Positions 6,653 through 15,001 of a stretch of DNA of 64,000 nt are shown here, in pieces. This DNA comes from CAWCBG01 sp963793845 (GTDB taxonomy: Bacteria > Acidobacteriota > Terriglobia > Terriglobales > Acidobacteriaceae), in NCBI GenBank assembly GCA_963793845.1, contig CAWCBG010000014.1, forward strand, positions 1,240,001 through 1,304,000, written 5' to 3'. Every line of letters starts with the position of its first letter. The first letter of the stretch is position 1. Under the pieces are notes generated by a model, which was not told where the DNA came from, did not search any database, and saw only the letters and a list, made by a program, of their open reading frames with translations. Both the position numbers and the translations under genes were made by a program.

Positions 6653-8938
6653 TCACGCATAGCTGACTTTGCCCAGAATTGCGGGACGCTTCGCACCGGT
6701 GGCGGACGGCACGTTCGACGGGACGTGCCGCCAGGTCTGATAGGCGAGCAGCGCAAATGCAACCGCCTCTTTCGCCTCGGAGGGAATGCCAAAATCGTCG
6801 CTGGTGCGCACGCGAATCTTCAACTCGGCAAGATCCTCGCGCAACATGCGCATGAGCGTCGCGTTATTGGTCCCTCCTCCCGAGACGACGAATTCACGAA
6901 ACCGCAAAGCGCGGCGAGGTTTCTGTTCGTCCTCGAGAAGCGGCAGCACAAACTTGCGCACGGCGATGCCGATTGAGCGTGCGGTGAGCGCGGTCGCCGT
7001 AGCAACCATGTCGTGCGGATCGGCGCGCCGGCAGAACTTTAGAAATTCACGCACGTACTCGCGACCGAACTGCTCGCGTCCAGCCGTCTTGGGCGGCTTC
7101 TGCCGGAAGTAAGGATTGCGCAGCAGTTGCTGCAGGACGTGCTCGATCGGCTCGCCTTGTGCAGCCAGCCGCCCGTTGCGATCGAAAGGACGCTCGAAGA
7201 GATGCTCGGTCAGGGCGTCGATCACCATGTTGCCAGGACCAGTATCGAAGGCGATCAGTTTGTCGGGCATGGTGCGAGGCGGAATCGCCGTGAGGTTCGC
7301 AATCCCGCCGATGTTCTGCACGATGCGACCGTAGCGGCGATGGCGATAAAGCGCGTAATCGAGGAAGGGAACCAGCGGCGCACCCTTGCCTCCAGCGGCC
7401 ATGTCGGCGGGCCGAAAGTCGGAGACCACAGGCATACCCAATTTGGCTGCGATCATCGCGGCCTCGCCCGTCTGCCAGGTGCAGGCGATCTTCCGTCCCA
7501 GGTATAACTTCGAAGTTCCTTGATGGTAGAGCGTCTGGCCGTGGCATCCGACGAGTTCGCATTCGAGCTTAGCTCGCCGCTGTGCGGTGCGGACCGCATC
7601 CGCATAAAGTTCGCCAAGCACGACGTTCAGCCGCGCCAGATCGGCGACGCTGGCCGAGGTTGCATTCATGGACGCCAGTATTGCCTGCCGCACGTGCGCT
7701 GGGTAAGGAAATTCATAGTGCGCCAGTAGTTCGACGCGCGAGTGGAAACCACGGCCTTGGATACGGGTAAGCGCGACGTTAACGCCGTCGGCTGAGGTGC
7801 CGCTCATGACGCCGGCCACAATCATGCTTTGTGTCCTGGCGAGCAGGTTTACGCGCACCTCTTCGCCGAATTCCCACATCTGACGGCGCAGGCGATCGAC
7901 AGTCTTCGGTGCGGGCATCGGTGCCATGCGAGCTTTGATCACGCGCGACTTGTTCTTGAGCGCCAGCACGCGAGCGGACTTCTCGGCAATCAGCTTGGCA
8001 AATTTGCGATCAGCTTCGGCCTGCTTGTAAGCGGCTTCGAATGCGCGCCAAACATGCTCTTCCTTTTGGCAGACGAGAAACATGTCAGCCCCGGCGCGCA
8101 GCGTCTCTACTGCGGCCTCTTCGATCGACGCGGACGAAAGCACCGCGCCCATGTCGAGATCGTCCGAAACAATCAGGCCGCGATACCCAATCTTTTTACG
8201 CAGGAGGTCGGTCATCCATTTACGCGACAGCGATGCCGGAGTGCGATCGCCGGTGATCGCTGGGTAGCAGGCGTGCGCCACCATCACGAAAGGCAGCTCT
8301 TTCCGCATCTCGCGGTAGGGCACGAGGTCTTCGTTCCAAAGCCTCTTCCAGGGTTTGTCGATGGTGGGCAGATCGTGATGGCTGTCGAGATTGGCCTCGC
8401 CCAATCCCGGGAAGTGCTTGCCGCAGCCGAGCACACCTGCATCGCCCAAGCCGCGCAGATACTCGTGCGCAAAGCGAACCGTCTCTTTTGGATTCGCCGA
8501 CACGGTTCGCGAGCGCATCACTGACTTAGATGCCTCAAACGCGAGATCCAGCGAAGGTGCGAAGTCGGTGTTGAATCCCAGCGCATGAACTTCGTCGCCG
8601 ATGATCGTACCCTGCTTGCGGAACAACTTCTTCGACCCTGTTGCCGATACATCGGTGACCGACGGCGCAGGCGCAATCACATCGCGCAGGCGGTCGACCG
8701 TGCCTCCTTCAAGGTCCACGCAGCGGAACATCGTCGGTGTGACGGCCTTCTGCGAGTGGCCCAAAAGGGCATGCACCTGAGCAGCTTCCTCGATGTTGCG
8801 TTTGAAGAGGATCACGCCGCCGGGCTGGAACGTCCCCAGCATAGAGCGAAGGCGCGCCGAGAGCGCAGTGCCGTCGAAGCCCATGATCATGAGCTGGCCG
8901 ACCTGCCGGCGGAGTTCACTGTTGGATCTCGCTGCCAT
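6653..8938 (-). CDS. NagZ-AnmK reading frame: beta-N-acetylhexosaminidase fused to anhydro-MurNAc kinase
   Basis: One 761-aa frame holds two consecutive peptidoglycan-recycling enzymes. Residues 1-365 are a family 3 glycosidase: 'GCGKHFPGLGEANLDSHHD' at about 171-189 carries the His/Asp dyad, and 'GLIVSDDLDMGA' at about 254-265 carries the nucleophile Asp. Residues 372-745 are anhydro-N-acetylmuramic acid kinase: 'GVMSGTSADGVNVAL' is the phosphate-binding start, with 'NIGGIANLT' and 'FDTGPGNMVID' further on. NagZ releases anhydro-MurNAc and AnmK phosphorylates it to MurNAc-6-P, so a fusion makes metabolic sense. However, the AnmK part begins exactly at its usual Met, with a possible AGGA site before it. 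A TAA lies one frame away at the join, so a small indel could have created the fusion. Confidence 0.85.
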   Translation of the reverse strand: MAARSNSELRRQVGQLMIMGFDGTALSARLRSMLGTFQPGGVILFKRNIEEAAQVHALLGHSQKAVTPTMFRCVDLEGGTVDRLRDVIAPAPSVTDVSATGSKKLFRKQGTIIGDEVHALGFNTDFAPSLDLAFEASKSVMRSRTVSANPKETVRFAHEYLRGLGDAGVLGCGKHFPGLGEANLDSHHDLPTIDKPWKRLWNEDLVPYREMRKELPFVMVAHACYPAITGDRTPASLSRKWMTDLLRKKIGYRGLIVSDDLDMGAVLSSASIEEAAVETLRAGADMFLVCQKEEHVWRAFEAAYKQAEADRKFAKLIAEKSARVLALKNKSRVIKARMAPMPAPKTVDRLRRQMWEFGEEVRVNLLARTQSMIVAGVMSGTSADGVNVALTRIQGRGFHSRVELLAHYEFPYPAHVRQAILASMNATSASVADLARLNVVLGELYADAVRTAQRRAKLECELVGCHGQTLYHQGTSKLYLGRKIACTWQTGEAAMIAAKLGMPVVSDFRPADMAAGGKGAPLVPFLDYALYRHRRYGRIVQNIGGIANLTAIPPRTMPDKLIAFDTGPGNMVIDALTEHLFERPFDRNGRLAAQGEPIEHVLQQLLRNPYFRQKPPKTAGREQFGREYVREFLKFCRRADPHDMVATATALTARSIGIAVRKFVLPLLEDEQKPRRALRFREFVVSGGGTNNATLMRMLREDLAELKIRVRTSDDFGIPSEAKEAVAFALLAYQTWRHVPSNVPSATGAKRPAILGKVSYA

Positions 8939-8998
8939 AGAGTGAAACTGAAGTGTAACGCGCGCGGCGAGGGAATTCAGGTACGCAACATGGTTCGC

Positions 8999-10402
8999 CT
9001 AATCCATCTGCTTCTTCAGTTCGTGCAGCAGGTTCAGCGCCTCCAGTGGGCTGATGCCGTTCAGGTCAGTCTCCTTTATACGGTCCACGATCTTCTGCGA
9101 GAGCGGCGTGAAAATGGTGAGCTGGATCGGACCTTTCTCCCCCGCCTCATCTTTGGCCAGATGGCTGACAGCGCTCTGCTCGGCGTGCTCGTGTTCGGCC
9201 AATACTTCGCGGGCGCGGTACACGACTTCGGAAGGTAGTCCAGCGAGCTTGGCGACTTCGATGCCGTAGCTTTTGTCAGCCGCGCCTTCTTCGACCTTCC
9301 GCAGGAAGACGATGCCGCCGCCGCTCTCCTTCACGCTGACGTGATAGTTCTTGACGCCGCTCAGGCGCTCCGCGAGTACGGTCAGCTCGTGATAGTGCGT
9401 GGCAAACAGCGTTTTGGCGCGGGTGTTGGCGTGGATGTATTCGATGGCCGCCCAGGCGATCGCGAGGCCGTCGTAGGTCGAAGTCCCGCGGCCTACTTCG
9501 TCGAGCAGAATCAGCGAGCGCGGCGTTGCGGTATTAAGGATGGCCGCCGTCTCCGTCATCTCTACCATGAACGTGGAACGACCGCGCGCCAGGTTGTCGG
9601 ACGCGCCGATGCGGGTGAAGATGCGATCGACCAGTCCCAGCCGCGCCGAGCGGGCAGGAACAAACGAGCCCATCTGTGCCATCAGCACAATGAGAGCGGC
9701 CTGCCGCAGGTAAGTGGACTTGCCGCCCATGTTCGGCCCGGTGATGACCAGCACGGAATGCGTAGTGCCGTTGAGGTAGAGATCGTTGGGTACGAAGCGG
9801 TCGGAGATGCCCGCCAGGTCCTGCTGCTCGATCACGGGATGCCGGCCCTCGACAATCTCGATATCGCCGGAGTCGTCGAGTTGGGGATGGCAGTAGCTGC
9901 GATTCGCCGCCAGCGAAGCAAACGCCGCGAGCAGGTCAATCTCCGCCAGAGCCAGCGCGGTTTGCCGGATGCGGCGGGCCTCCCCAGCAATCGCCGCGCG
10001 CAATTCAACAAAGAGCCGGCGCTCGATCTCGACCATCTTCTCCTGCGCGTCCAGCACTTTGGCCTCGTACTCCTTCAGCTCGGGCGTAGTGAAGCGCTCG
10101 GCATTCACCAGCGTCTGCTTGCGCTCGTAGTCGGCGGGCGCAAGGTGCAGGTTGGCCTTCGAGATTTCCAGGTAATAACCGAAGATGCTGTTGAACTTTA
10201 CCTTCAACGAGCCAATGCCCGTCCGCTGCCGCTCGCGCTGCTCGATCTCAGCAATGTACTGCTTGCTGTTGCGGCTGAGATCGCGCAGCTCGTCGAGCGC
10301 GCTATCGACTCCGGGGCGAATCACGCCGCCATCGTTCAGCGTGATGGGCGGCTCGTCCTCAAGCGTCGAAACTATGCGCGAGTGCAGAGTCTTCGAGCTC
10401 AT
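8999..10402 (-). CDS. mutS: DNA mismatch repair protein MutS, C-terminal part (gene split by frameshift)
   Basis: This 467-aa frame carries the rest of the lever and clamp domains, beginning around 'EDEPPITLNDGGVIRPG', and the whole ATPase domain. Walker A 'GPNMGGKST', 'STFMVEMTETAAIL', Walker B 'LILLDEVGRGTSTYDG' and 'ATHYHELT' are visible. The C-terminal helix-turn-helix region ends with 'LEALNLLHELKKQMD'. Its apparent ATG overlaps the stop of the N-terminal frame (ATGA), but this position is in the middle of a normal MutS. The two halves should be one protein of about 870 aa. Confidence 0.93.
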   Translation of the reverse strand: MSSKTLHSRIVSTLEDEPPITLNDGGVIRPGVDSALDELRDLSRNSKQYIAEIEQRERQRTGIGSLKVKFNSIFGYYLEISKANLHLAPADYERKQTLVNAERFTTPELKEYEAKVLDAQEKMVEIERRLFVELRAAIAGEARRIRQTALALAEIDLLAAFASLAANRSYCHPQLDDSGDIEIVEGRHPVIEQQDLAGISDRFVPNDLYLNGTTHSVLVITGPNMGGKSTYLRQAALIVLMAQMGSFVPARSARLGLVDRIFTRIGASDNLARGRSTFMVEMTETAAILNTATPRSLILLDEVGRGTSTYDGLAIAWAAIEYIHANTRAKTLFATHYHELTVLAERLSGVKNYHVSVKESGGGIVFLRKVEEGAADKSYGIEVAKLAGLPSEVVYRAREVLAEHEHAEQSAVSHLAKDEAGEKGPIQLTIFTPLSQKIVDRIKETDLNGISPLEALNLLHELKKQMD

Positions 10403-11658
10403 CGCATTGCGTGTGCAGCGTCTGCACGTCGCTCGGTGGCAATGCGCGACAGCGATGCACGCACGCTGGGCAGCTTTGCCAGGGAAGCAGCCAGCGCCAG
10501 CAAGTCGCGCGGGTTGGCAGTCTCGAGGGTGACCCGGCTCAGCAAACGCTCAAGATCGAGAATGCCTTCGAGCGAGCGGCGCAGTTCTTCCCGCGCAACC
10601 ACGTCCCTGGTCATGCACTCAACCGCATCGAGCCGCTGGTTGATCTCGCCGATGTCGATTGAAGGGCGCAGCATCCATGATCGGAGCAGGCGCTTGCCCA
10701 TCGGTGTGACCGTGCCGTCGAGCGAGCGGAACAGCGTAACCGCGTCGCCCGTACCCGAGAAAAGCGGTTCCAGCAGTTCGAGATTGCGCACTGTGACCGC
10801 ATCGAGCACCAGGCAGTTCTGCCGCTCGTAGTAACCGATGCGATCGATATGATCCAGCGAGCCGCGCTGCGTAGTACGGATGTAATGCAGAATTGCGCCT
10901 GCCGCGGTGGCTGCGGCGGCACGATTCGCCAGGCCGAAGCCCTCCAGCGAGAGAACACCGAAGTGATTCTCGACTTGCGGGATCGCATAGTCGGGCGAGA
11001 ACACCCAGTCGTCCAGCGGAGTCTCGGCCCAGGTTGCGTTCTCGACCGATCCGATGCGCGGCATGGCGGCGTTGGTCGCGAGCACGGTCTTCTGGCGCGG
11101 CTGATCGAAGAGCGGCAGCGACGAGGCAAACAGCACCTCACGCGGACGCAGTACCAGCAGTTCTTCGCGCACCCGGCGTTCGGCGTCGGCGCCCTGGAAC
11201 TCGGTGGCCCGGAATTCTCCGGTCGAGAGATCGAGTGCCGCAAAGCCTACGGAGTTCATGGCGGTCGCGACGCAGGCCAGGAAGTTGTTTTCCTCGGAGC
11301 CAAGCTGCGCGTCGGCGGTCGTACCCGGCGTCAGCACCCGCGTGACCTCGCGGCGCACGATCTTCTTGGCCAGGCGAGGATCTTCCATCTGCTCGCAGAT
11401 GGCGACCTTGAAGCCTTTGCGGATCAGCTTGGCGATGTAATTCTCGGCCGAATGATACGGCACGCCGCACATAGGAATGGCGATGCCCTTCTCTTTATTG
11501 CGCGAGGTCAGCGTGATCTGCAACTCGCGCGCGGCAATCACCGCGTCGTCAAAAAACAGCTCGTAAAAGTCGCCGAGCCGGAAGAAAAGGAGCGCGTTGG
11601 GATGCTCCTTCTTGACTGCGGCATATTGCCGCATCAGCGGCGTGGAGGGCTCACTCAT
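10399..11658 (-). CDS. mutS: DNA mismatch repair protein MutS, N-terminal part (gene split by frameshift)
   Basis: 419 aa covering the mismatch-binding, connector and first core domains. 'RLGDFYELFFDDA' contains the Phe-x-Glu mismatch-reading motif. 'IPMCGVPYHSAENYIAKLIRKGFKVAICEQMEDP' is standard MutS. The frame runs out in 'ATERRADAAHAMR'. A third frame over about 10385-10435 reads 'DVQTLHTQCDELED', which fits the missing link to 'SRIVSTLEDEPP' in the downstream frame. Two single-base shifts about 45 bp apart would therefore restore one protein. The gene is divergent from thrC with a 100-bp gap. Confidence 0.92.
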   Translation of the reverse strand: MSEPSTPLMRQYAAVKKEHPNALLFFRLGDFYELFFDDAVIAARELQITLTSRNKEKGIAIPMCGVPYHSAENYIAKLIRKGFKVAICEQMEDPRLAKKIVRREVTRVLTPGTTADAQLGSEENNFLACVATAMNSVGFAALDLSTGEFRATEFQGADAERRVREELLVLRPREVLFASSLPLFDQPRQKTVLATNAAMPRIGSVENATWAETPLDDWVFSPDYAIPQVENHFGVLSLEGFGLANRAAAATAAGAILHYIRTTQRGSLDHIDRIGYYERQNCLVLDAVTVRNLELLEPLFSGTGDAVTLFRSLDGTVTPMGKRLLRSWMLRPSIDIGEINQRLDAVECMTRDVVAREELRRSLEGILDLERLLSRVTLETANPRDLLALAASLAKLPSVRASLSRIATERRADAAHAMR

Positions 11659-11758
11659 CGCAGAGAACTGCGCGGATTATAACAGCCAATCTCGCCACAC
11701 TGTCGCTGCGCACATCTCGCGGCTAGTGTTACACTGCAACGTCTTTCTGGGTAATCCC

Positions 11759-12982
11759 ATGGCGAAGATCACATACTTCGAATGTACAAAATGCGGCGAA
11801 AAAATTCCTGCCGATAAACCTCTGAATGTCTGCCCCAAAGACGGTGGACCGCTCTATGTTCGCTATGACCTGGTCGAGATTCGCAATACCGCTACGCGCG
11901 ATTCGGTACTCAAGGGCCCCAGCAGCATGTGGCGCTACTCGGCGGTGCTTCCGGAGGCGGAGCCCGTAACGCTGGGGGAGGGCCTGACTCCGATGCTGCC
12001 CAGCCGCAAGTATGCCAACCTACTGATCAAGGATGAAGGGCTCAACCCAACCGGCTCGTTTAAGGCACGTGGCATGAGTGCTGCGGTCACCATGGCGCGC
12101 CACTACGGCCTCCAGAAGCTGGCTGCTCCCTCGGCGGGCAATGCGGGAGGCGCATTGGCTGCCTATGCTGCGGCCGCTGGGATCGGGGCATACATCTTCA
12201 TGCCGCAGGACGTGCCCATCGCCAACCGGCTTGAAGTCGAAACCGCCGGAGCGCACGTTACGCTGGTCGATGGGCTCATCAGCGATTGCGGACGGATGGT
12301 GGCCGACCGTAAAGATCGCGAGGGTTGGTTCGACGTGTCGACCATGAAAGAGCCATTCCGCGTCGAGGGCAAGAAGACGATGGGCTACGAGGTTGCCGAG
12401 CAACTGGGGTGGGAGCTGCCCGACGCCATCCTCTACCCCACTGGTGGTGGAGTGGGCCTGATCGGGATGTGGAAAGCCTTTGAGGAGATGGAGGAATTGG
12501 GCTGGATCGCGAAGACCAAGCGGCCAAAGATGATCTGTGTACAGGCAGAAGGTTGCGCCCCCATCCCTAAAGCATTGCATGAAGGCAAGACCGCGTCCGA
12601 AATGTGGCAGGATGCGCATACGCTCGCGGCTGGGCTACGCGTCCCCAAGGCGTTTGCCGACTTCATCGTTCTGGACATTGTGCGCCAGAGCGGTGGGACG
12701 GCGATTGCCGTCAGCGACGATCAGATCATGGCCGGTGTCAAAGAGATGGCGACGGCGGAGGGCATCTTCGCCGCGCCCGAAGGAGGTGCTGCACTCGCCG
12801 CTTATGAGCAGCTATTGCAGAGAGGCTTCCTGAAGAGCAGCGACAAAGTAGTGCTCTTCAATACCGGCTCCGGCTACAAGTACCTTGATGTATTCGCGAA
12901 ATATTGGGGCGTCGAGGCCTTCGCCGCCCAGCCGAAGTTGCCCGCGTCGCGCAACATCGGTGGGATCATTGGACCGTATTGA
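11759..12982 (+). CDS. thrC: Threonine synthase
   Basis: A PLP-dependent enzyme converting O-phosphohomoserine to threonine. The 407-aa product has a short N-terminal Cys-rich ribbon ('CTKCGEKIPADKPLNVCPKDGG'). The PLP lysine K102 lies in 'LNPTGSFKARGM'. Also seen are 'PSAGNAGGALAAYAAAAGI' and the Gly-rich phosphate loop 'YPTGGGVGLIGMWKA'. ATG 11759 is preferred over the longer frame from 11597 because homology starts with 'MAKITYFECTKCG'. It is divergent from mutS and apparently monocistronic. Confidence 0.93.
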   Translation: MAKITYFECTKCGEKIPADKPLNVCPKDGGPLYVRYDLVEIRNTATRDSVLKGPSSMWRYSAVLPEAEPVTLGEGLTPMLPSRKYANLLIKDEGLNPTGSFKARGMSAAVTMARHYGLQKLAAPSAGNAGGALAAYAAAAGIGAYIFMPQDVPIANRLEVETAGAHVTLVDGLISDCGRMVADRKDREGWFDVSTMKEPFRVEGKKTMGYEVAEQLGWELPDAILYPTGGGVGLIGMWKAFEEMEELGWIAKTKRPKMICVQAEGCAPIPKALHEGKTASEMWQDAHTLAAGLRVPKAFADFIVLDIVRQSGGTAIAVSDDQIMAGVKEMATAEGIFAAPEGGAALAAYEQLLQRGFLKSSDKVVLFNTGSGYKYLDVFAKYWGVEAFAAQPKLPASRNIGGIIGPY

Positions 12983-13091
12983 AGGGGGCGATTCGCTTCG
13001 CCTGTCTCTCTTCGCTATTCGCTTTTGGCTCTAGCGGCCGGGAGAAAAAAGCCAATAGCTAAAGGCGAACAGCGTTCTTGCGGAGGTATTC

Positions 13092-14054
13092 TTGCGAGAC
13101 TTCAACAGTCTGTCCCAGCGCGAGATTTTGGCTCTGGCGATTTCCCTGGAGGAGGAAGACGAGCGCATCTACTCCGATTTCGCCGAGAACCTGCGGGAGA
13201 ACTTCTCGGCCACGGCTCAAGTCTTCGACGAAATGCGACAGGAGGAGATCGGGCATCGCCGCCGGTTGATCGAGCTGTATAAGCAGAAGTTTGGCGATCA
13301 TATCCCGCTGATTCGGCGTCATGATGTGCGTGGCTTCGTGCAGCGCAAGCCAATCTGGTTGAACACGCCTCTGCGCCTGGAGCAAATTCGCGCCCAGGTG
13401 GGCACCATGGAAGCGGAGACCCGGCGGTTTTATCTGCACGCAGCGCAGCGTTCGCAGGATGCGACAATCCGCCAGTTGCTGGATGATCTCGCGGCCGAAG
13501 AGCAGATGCATATCACCCGTGCTGAGGAACTGGAAAAGGCGAAGCTCAAGCCCGAAGTCCGTGAGGAAGAGGACAAGGCCAAACGCCGGCTCTTCGTCCT
13601 GCAGATTGTGCAGCCGGGCCTGGCTGGTCTAATGGACGGATCGGTCTCCACGCTCGCGCCGGTCTTTGCCGCGGCTTTCGCCACCAAGAATACCTGGGAC
13701 GCCTTCGCAGTAGGGCTGGCAGCGTCGCTTGGAGCCGGCATCAGCATGGGCTTTGCCGAGGCGCTTTCTGATGATGGTAGCCTTACCGGCCGAGGCACAC
13801 CGTGGCTGCGAGGTCTGGTCTGTGGAGCCATGACCGCCCTTGGTGGAATTGGACATACTTTGCCATATCTCATCTACAATTTTAACGTTGCCACGACCAT
13901 CGCGATCGTCGTTGTCCTCTTTGAAACTCGCAACCATCACCTGGGTGCGCAACCGGTTCATGGACACGCCACCCCTATCGGCGGCGATTCAAGTCGCGTT
14001 CGGCGGGGCGCTTGTGTTTGCGACCGGGATCCTGATCGGCACGTCTTAATGTGA
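13092..14054 (+). CDS. Erythrin-VIT (MbfA-like) ferritin-like/iron transporter protein, frameshifted near the end
   Basis: The N-terminus (about residues 1-155) is a ferritin-like di-iron domain with 'SLEEEDERIYSDFAENL', 'MRQEEIGHRRRL', 'METRR'-like 'MEAETRRFY' and 'AAEEQMHITRAEEL'. A VIT1-type membrane domain follows ('PGLAGLMDGSVSTLAPVFAAAFA', 'LGAGISMGFAEALSDDG'). Such MbfA/Er-VIT proteins sense and export iron across the membrane. The start is TTG 13092 with CGGAGG 6 nt upstream. Near 13923-13927 the frame slips. The expected C-terminus 'TITWVRNRFMDTPPLSAA' through 'ATGILIGTS' is in another frame and stops at 14049. One extra A in 'TTTGAAACTC' would explain it. Confidence 0.85.
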   Translation: MRDFNSLSQREILALAISLEEEDERIYSDFAENLRENFSATAQVFDEMRQEEIGHRRRLIELYKQKFGDHIPLIRRHDVRGFVQRKPIWLNTPLRLEQIRAQVGTMEAETRRFYLHAAQRSQDATIRQLLDDLAAEEQMHITRAEELEKAKLKPEVREEEDKAKRRLFVLQIVQPGLAGLMDGSVSTLAPVFAAAFATKNTWDAFAVGLAASLGAGISMGFAEALSDDGSLTGRGTPWLRGLVCGAMTALGGIGHTLPYLIYNFNVATTIAIVVVLFETRNHHLGAQPVHGHATPIGGDSSRVRRGACVCDRDPDRHVLM

Positions 14055-14941
14055 TGCCCAAACAGAGGTGCGCGATATTCGAGGCTATGCGGTTCGGCGG
14101 CGGATCGTTGGTAGTGCCACTCGTACTGATCGTGATGGGCTTGGTTCTCCTGCCATCGCCGTCGTGCGCGCAACCGGCCGCGTCCTATCTCGGCTTCGAC
14201 CGCAACGACTACCCGGGCGATGCCAGCATGGCCGAGTTGCACAAGAGCTTCGCGTTCACTGGTTATTGGCTGAATAACCCACCTGGCAGCGATTCAAACA
14301 CGTGGGCAGGGAAGCGCGCGACCCTACAATCGATGGGCTACGGATTCCTGCTCCTGTTCAACGGGCGGGAATATGCGCAACTGAAGGCCACAGGCGATGC
14401 CGCCGGGGTAGGCACCAGCGATGGCACCGCGGCGGTTCAAGCCGCACAGCGGGACGGCTTTCCGAGGAACTCGATCCTATTTCTCGATCAAGAGCAAGGC
14501 GGGCGTATGCTGCCGGAACAACGCGCCTACATTCACGCTTGGGTAGACGGAGTGACGAAGGACGGCTATCGTGCGGGAATCTATTGCTCCGGCATTCCGT
14601 TCAAGGAGTCGCGCAGCACGACCGTCGTCACCGCCAACGACATCCGAGACAACGCCGGAAACCGCGAGATTCACTTCTTCATCAGCAACGACCAGTGTCC
14701 TCCGTCCAAAGGGTGTGTCTTCCCGAAGAGTCTACCGTCGCCCTCCACCAGCGATGTGAGTTTCGCCGAGGCTTGGCAGTACGCGCAGTCGCCGCGGCGT
14801 TCCGAGGTTACGGCTGCTTGCCGCCGGACTTACGCGCCTGATGGCAACTGCTATCCACCGGGAGTGACGGCCAGCAGTGGATTGCATATTGACGTGGACG
14901 TTGCGACTTCGCCGGACCCATCCCATGCGCGGGCCAGGTAG
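14051..14941 (+). CDS. Secreted DUF1906 (Rv2525c-like glycoside-hydrolase-like) protein
   Basis: A 296-aa protein with a signal sequence in 'SLVVPLVLIVMGLVLLPSPSCAQ'; translation may begin at GTG 14051 or at a later Met (14054, 14087). The mature part begins 'YLGFDRNDYPGDASMAELHKSFAFTGYWLNNPPG', typical of DUF1906. It continues with 'ILFLDQEQGGRMLPEQRAYIHAWVDGV', where the acidic residues of the TIM-barrel fold lie. The fold resembles lysozyme-like family 25 hydrolases, but activity is unproven. It starts 2 bp after the stop of the restored erythrin-VIT frame. Confidence 0.75.
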   Translation: MMPKQRCAIFEAMRFGGGSLVVPLVLIVMGLVLLPSPSCAQPAASYLGFDRNDYPGDASMAELHKSFAFTGYWLNNPPGSDSNTWAGKRATLQSMGYGFLLLFNGREYAQLKATGDAAGVGTSDGTAAVQAAQRDGFPRNSILFLDQEQGGRMLPEQRAYIHAWVDGVTKDGYRAGIYCSGIPFKESRSTTVVTANDIRDNAGNREIHFFISNDQCPPSKGCVFPKSLPSPSTSDVSFAEAWQYAQSPRRSEVTAACRRTYAPDGNCYPPGVTASSGLHIDVDVATSPDPSHARAR

Positions 14942-15001
14942 GCCACCAACGCGACACCAACAATTCCCCTAACGACCCCCGTGTTACATTCCAAGACGCC
15001 G

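Noticed and set aside
9341..10831. 496-aa frame antisense to mutS
   Set aside because: It lies opposite a clearly conserved gene. Long antisense frames are expected in GC-rich coding DNA.
12983..13080. Terminator after thrC
   Set aside because: Partial complementarity between TTTTGGCT and AGCCAATA blocks is visible, but the stem is broken and no T-run follows on the plus strand.
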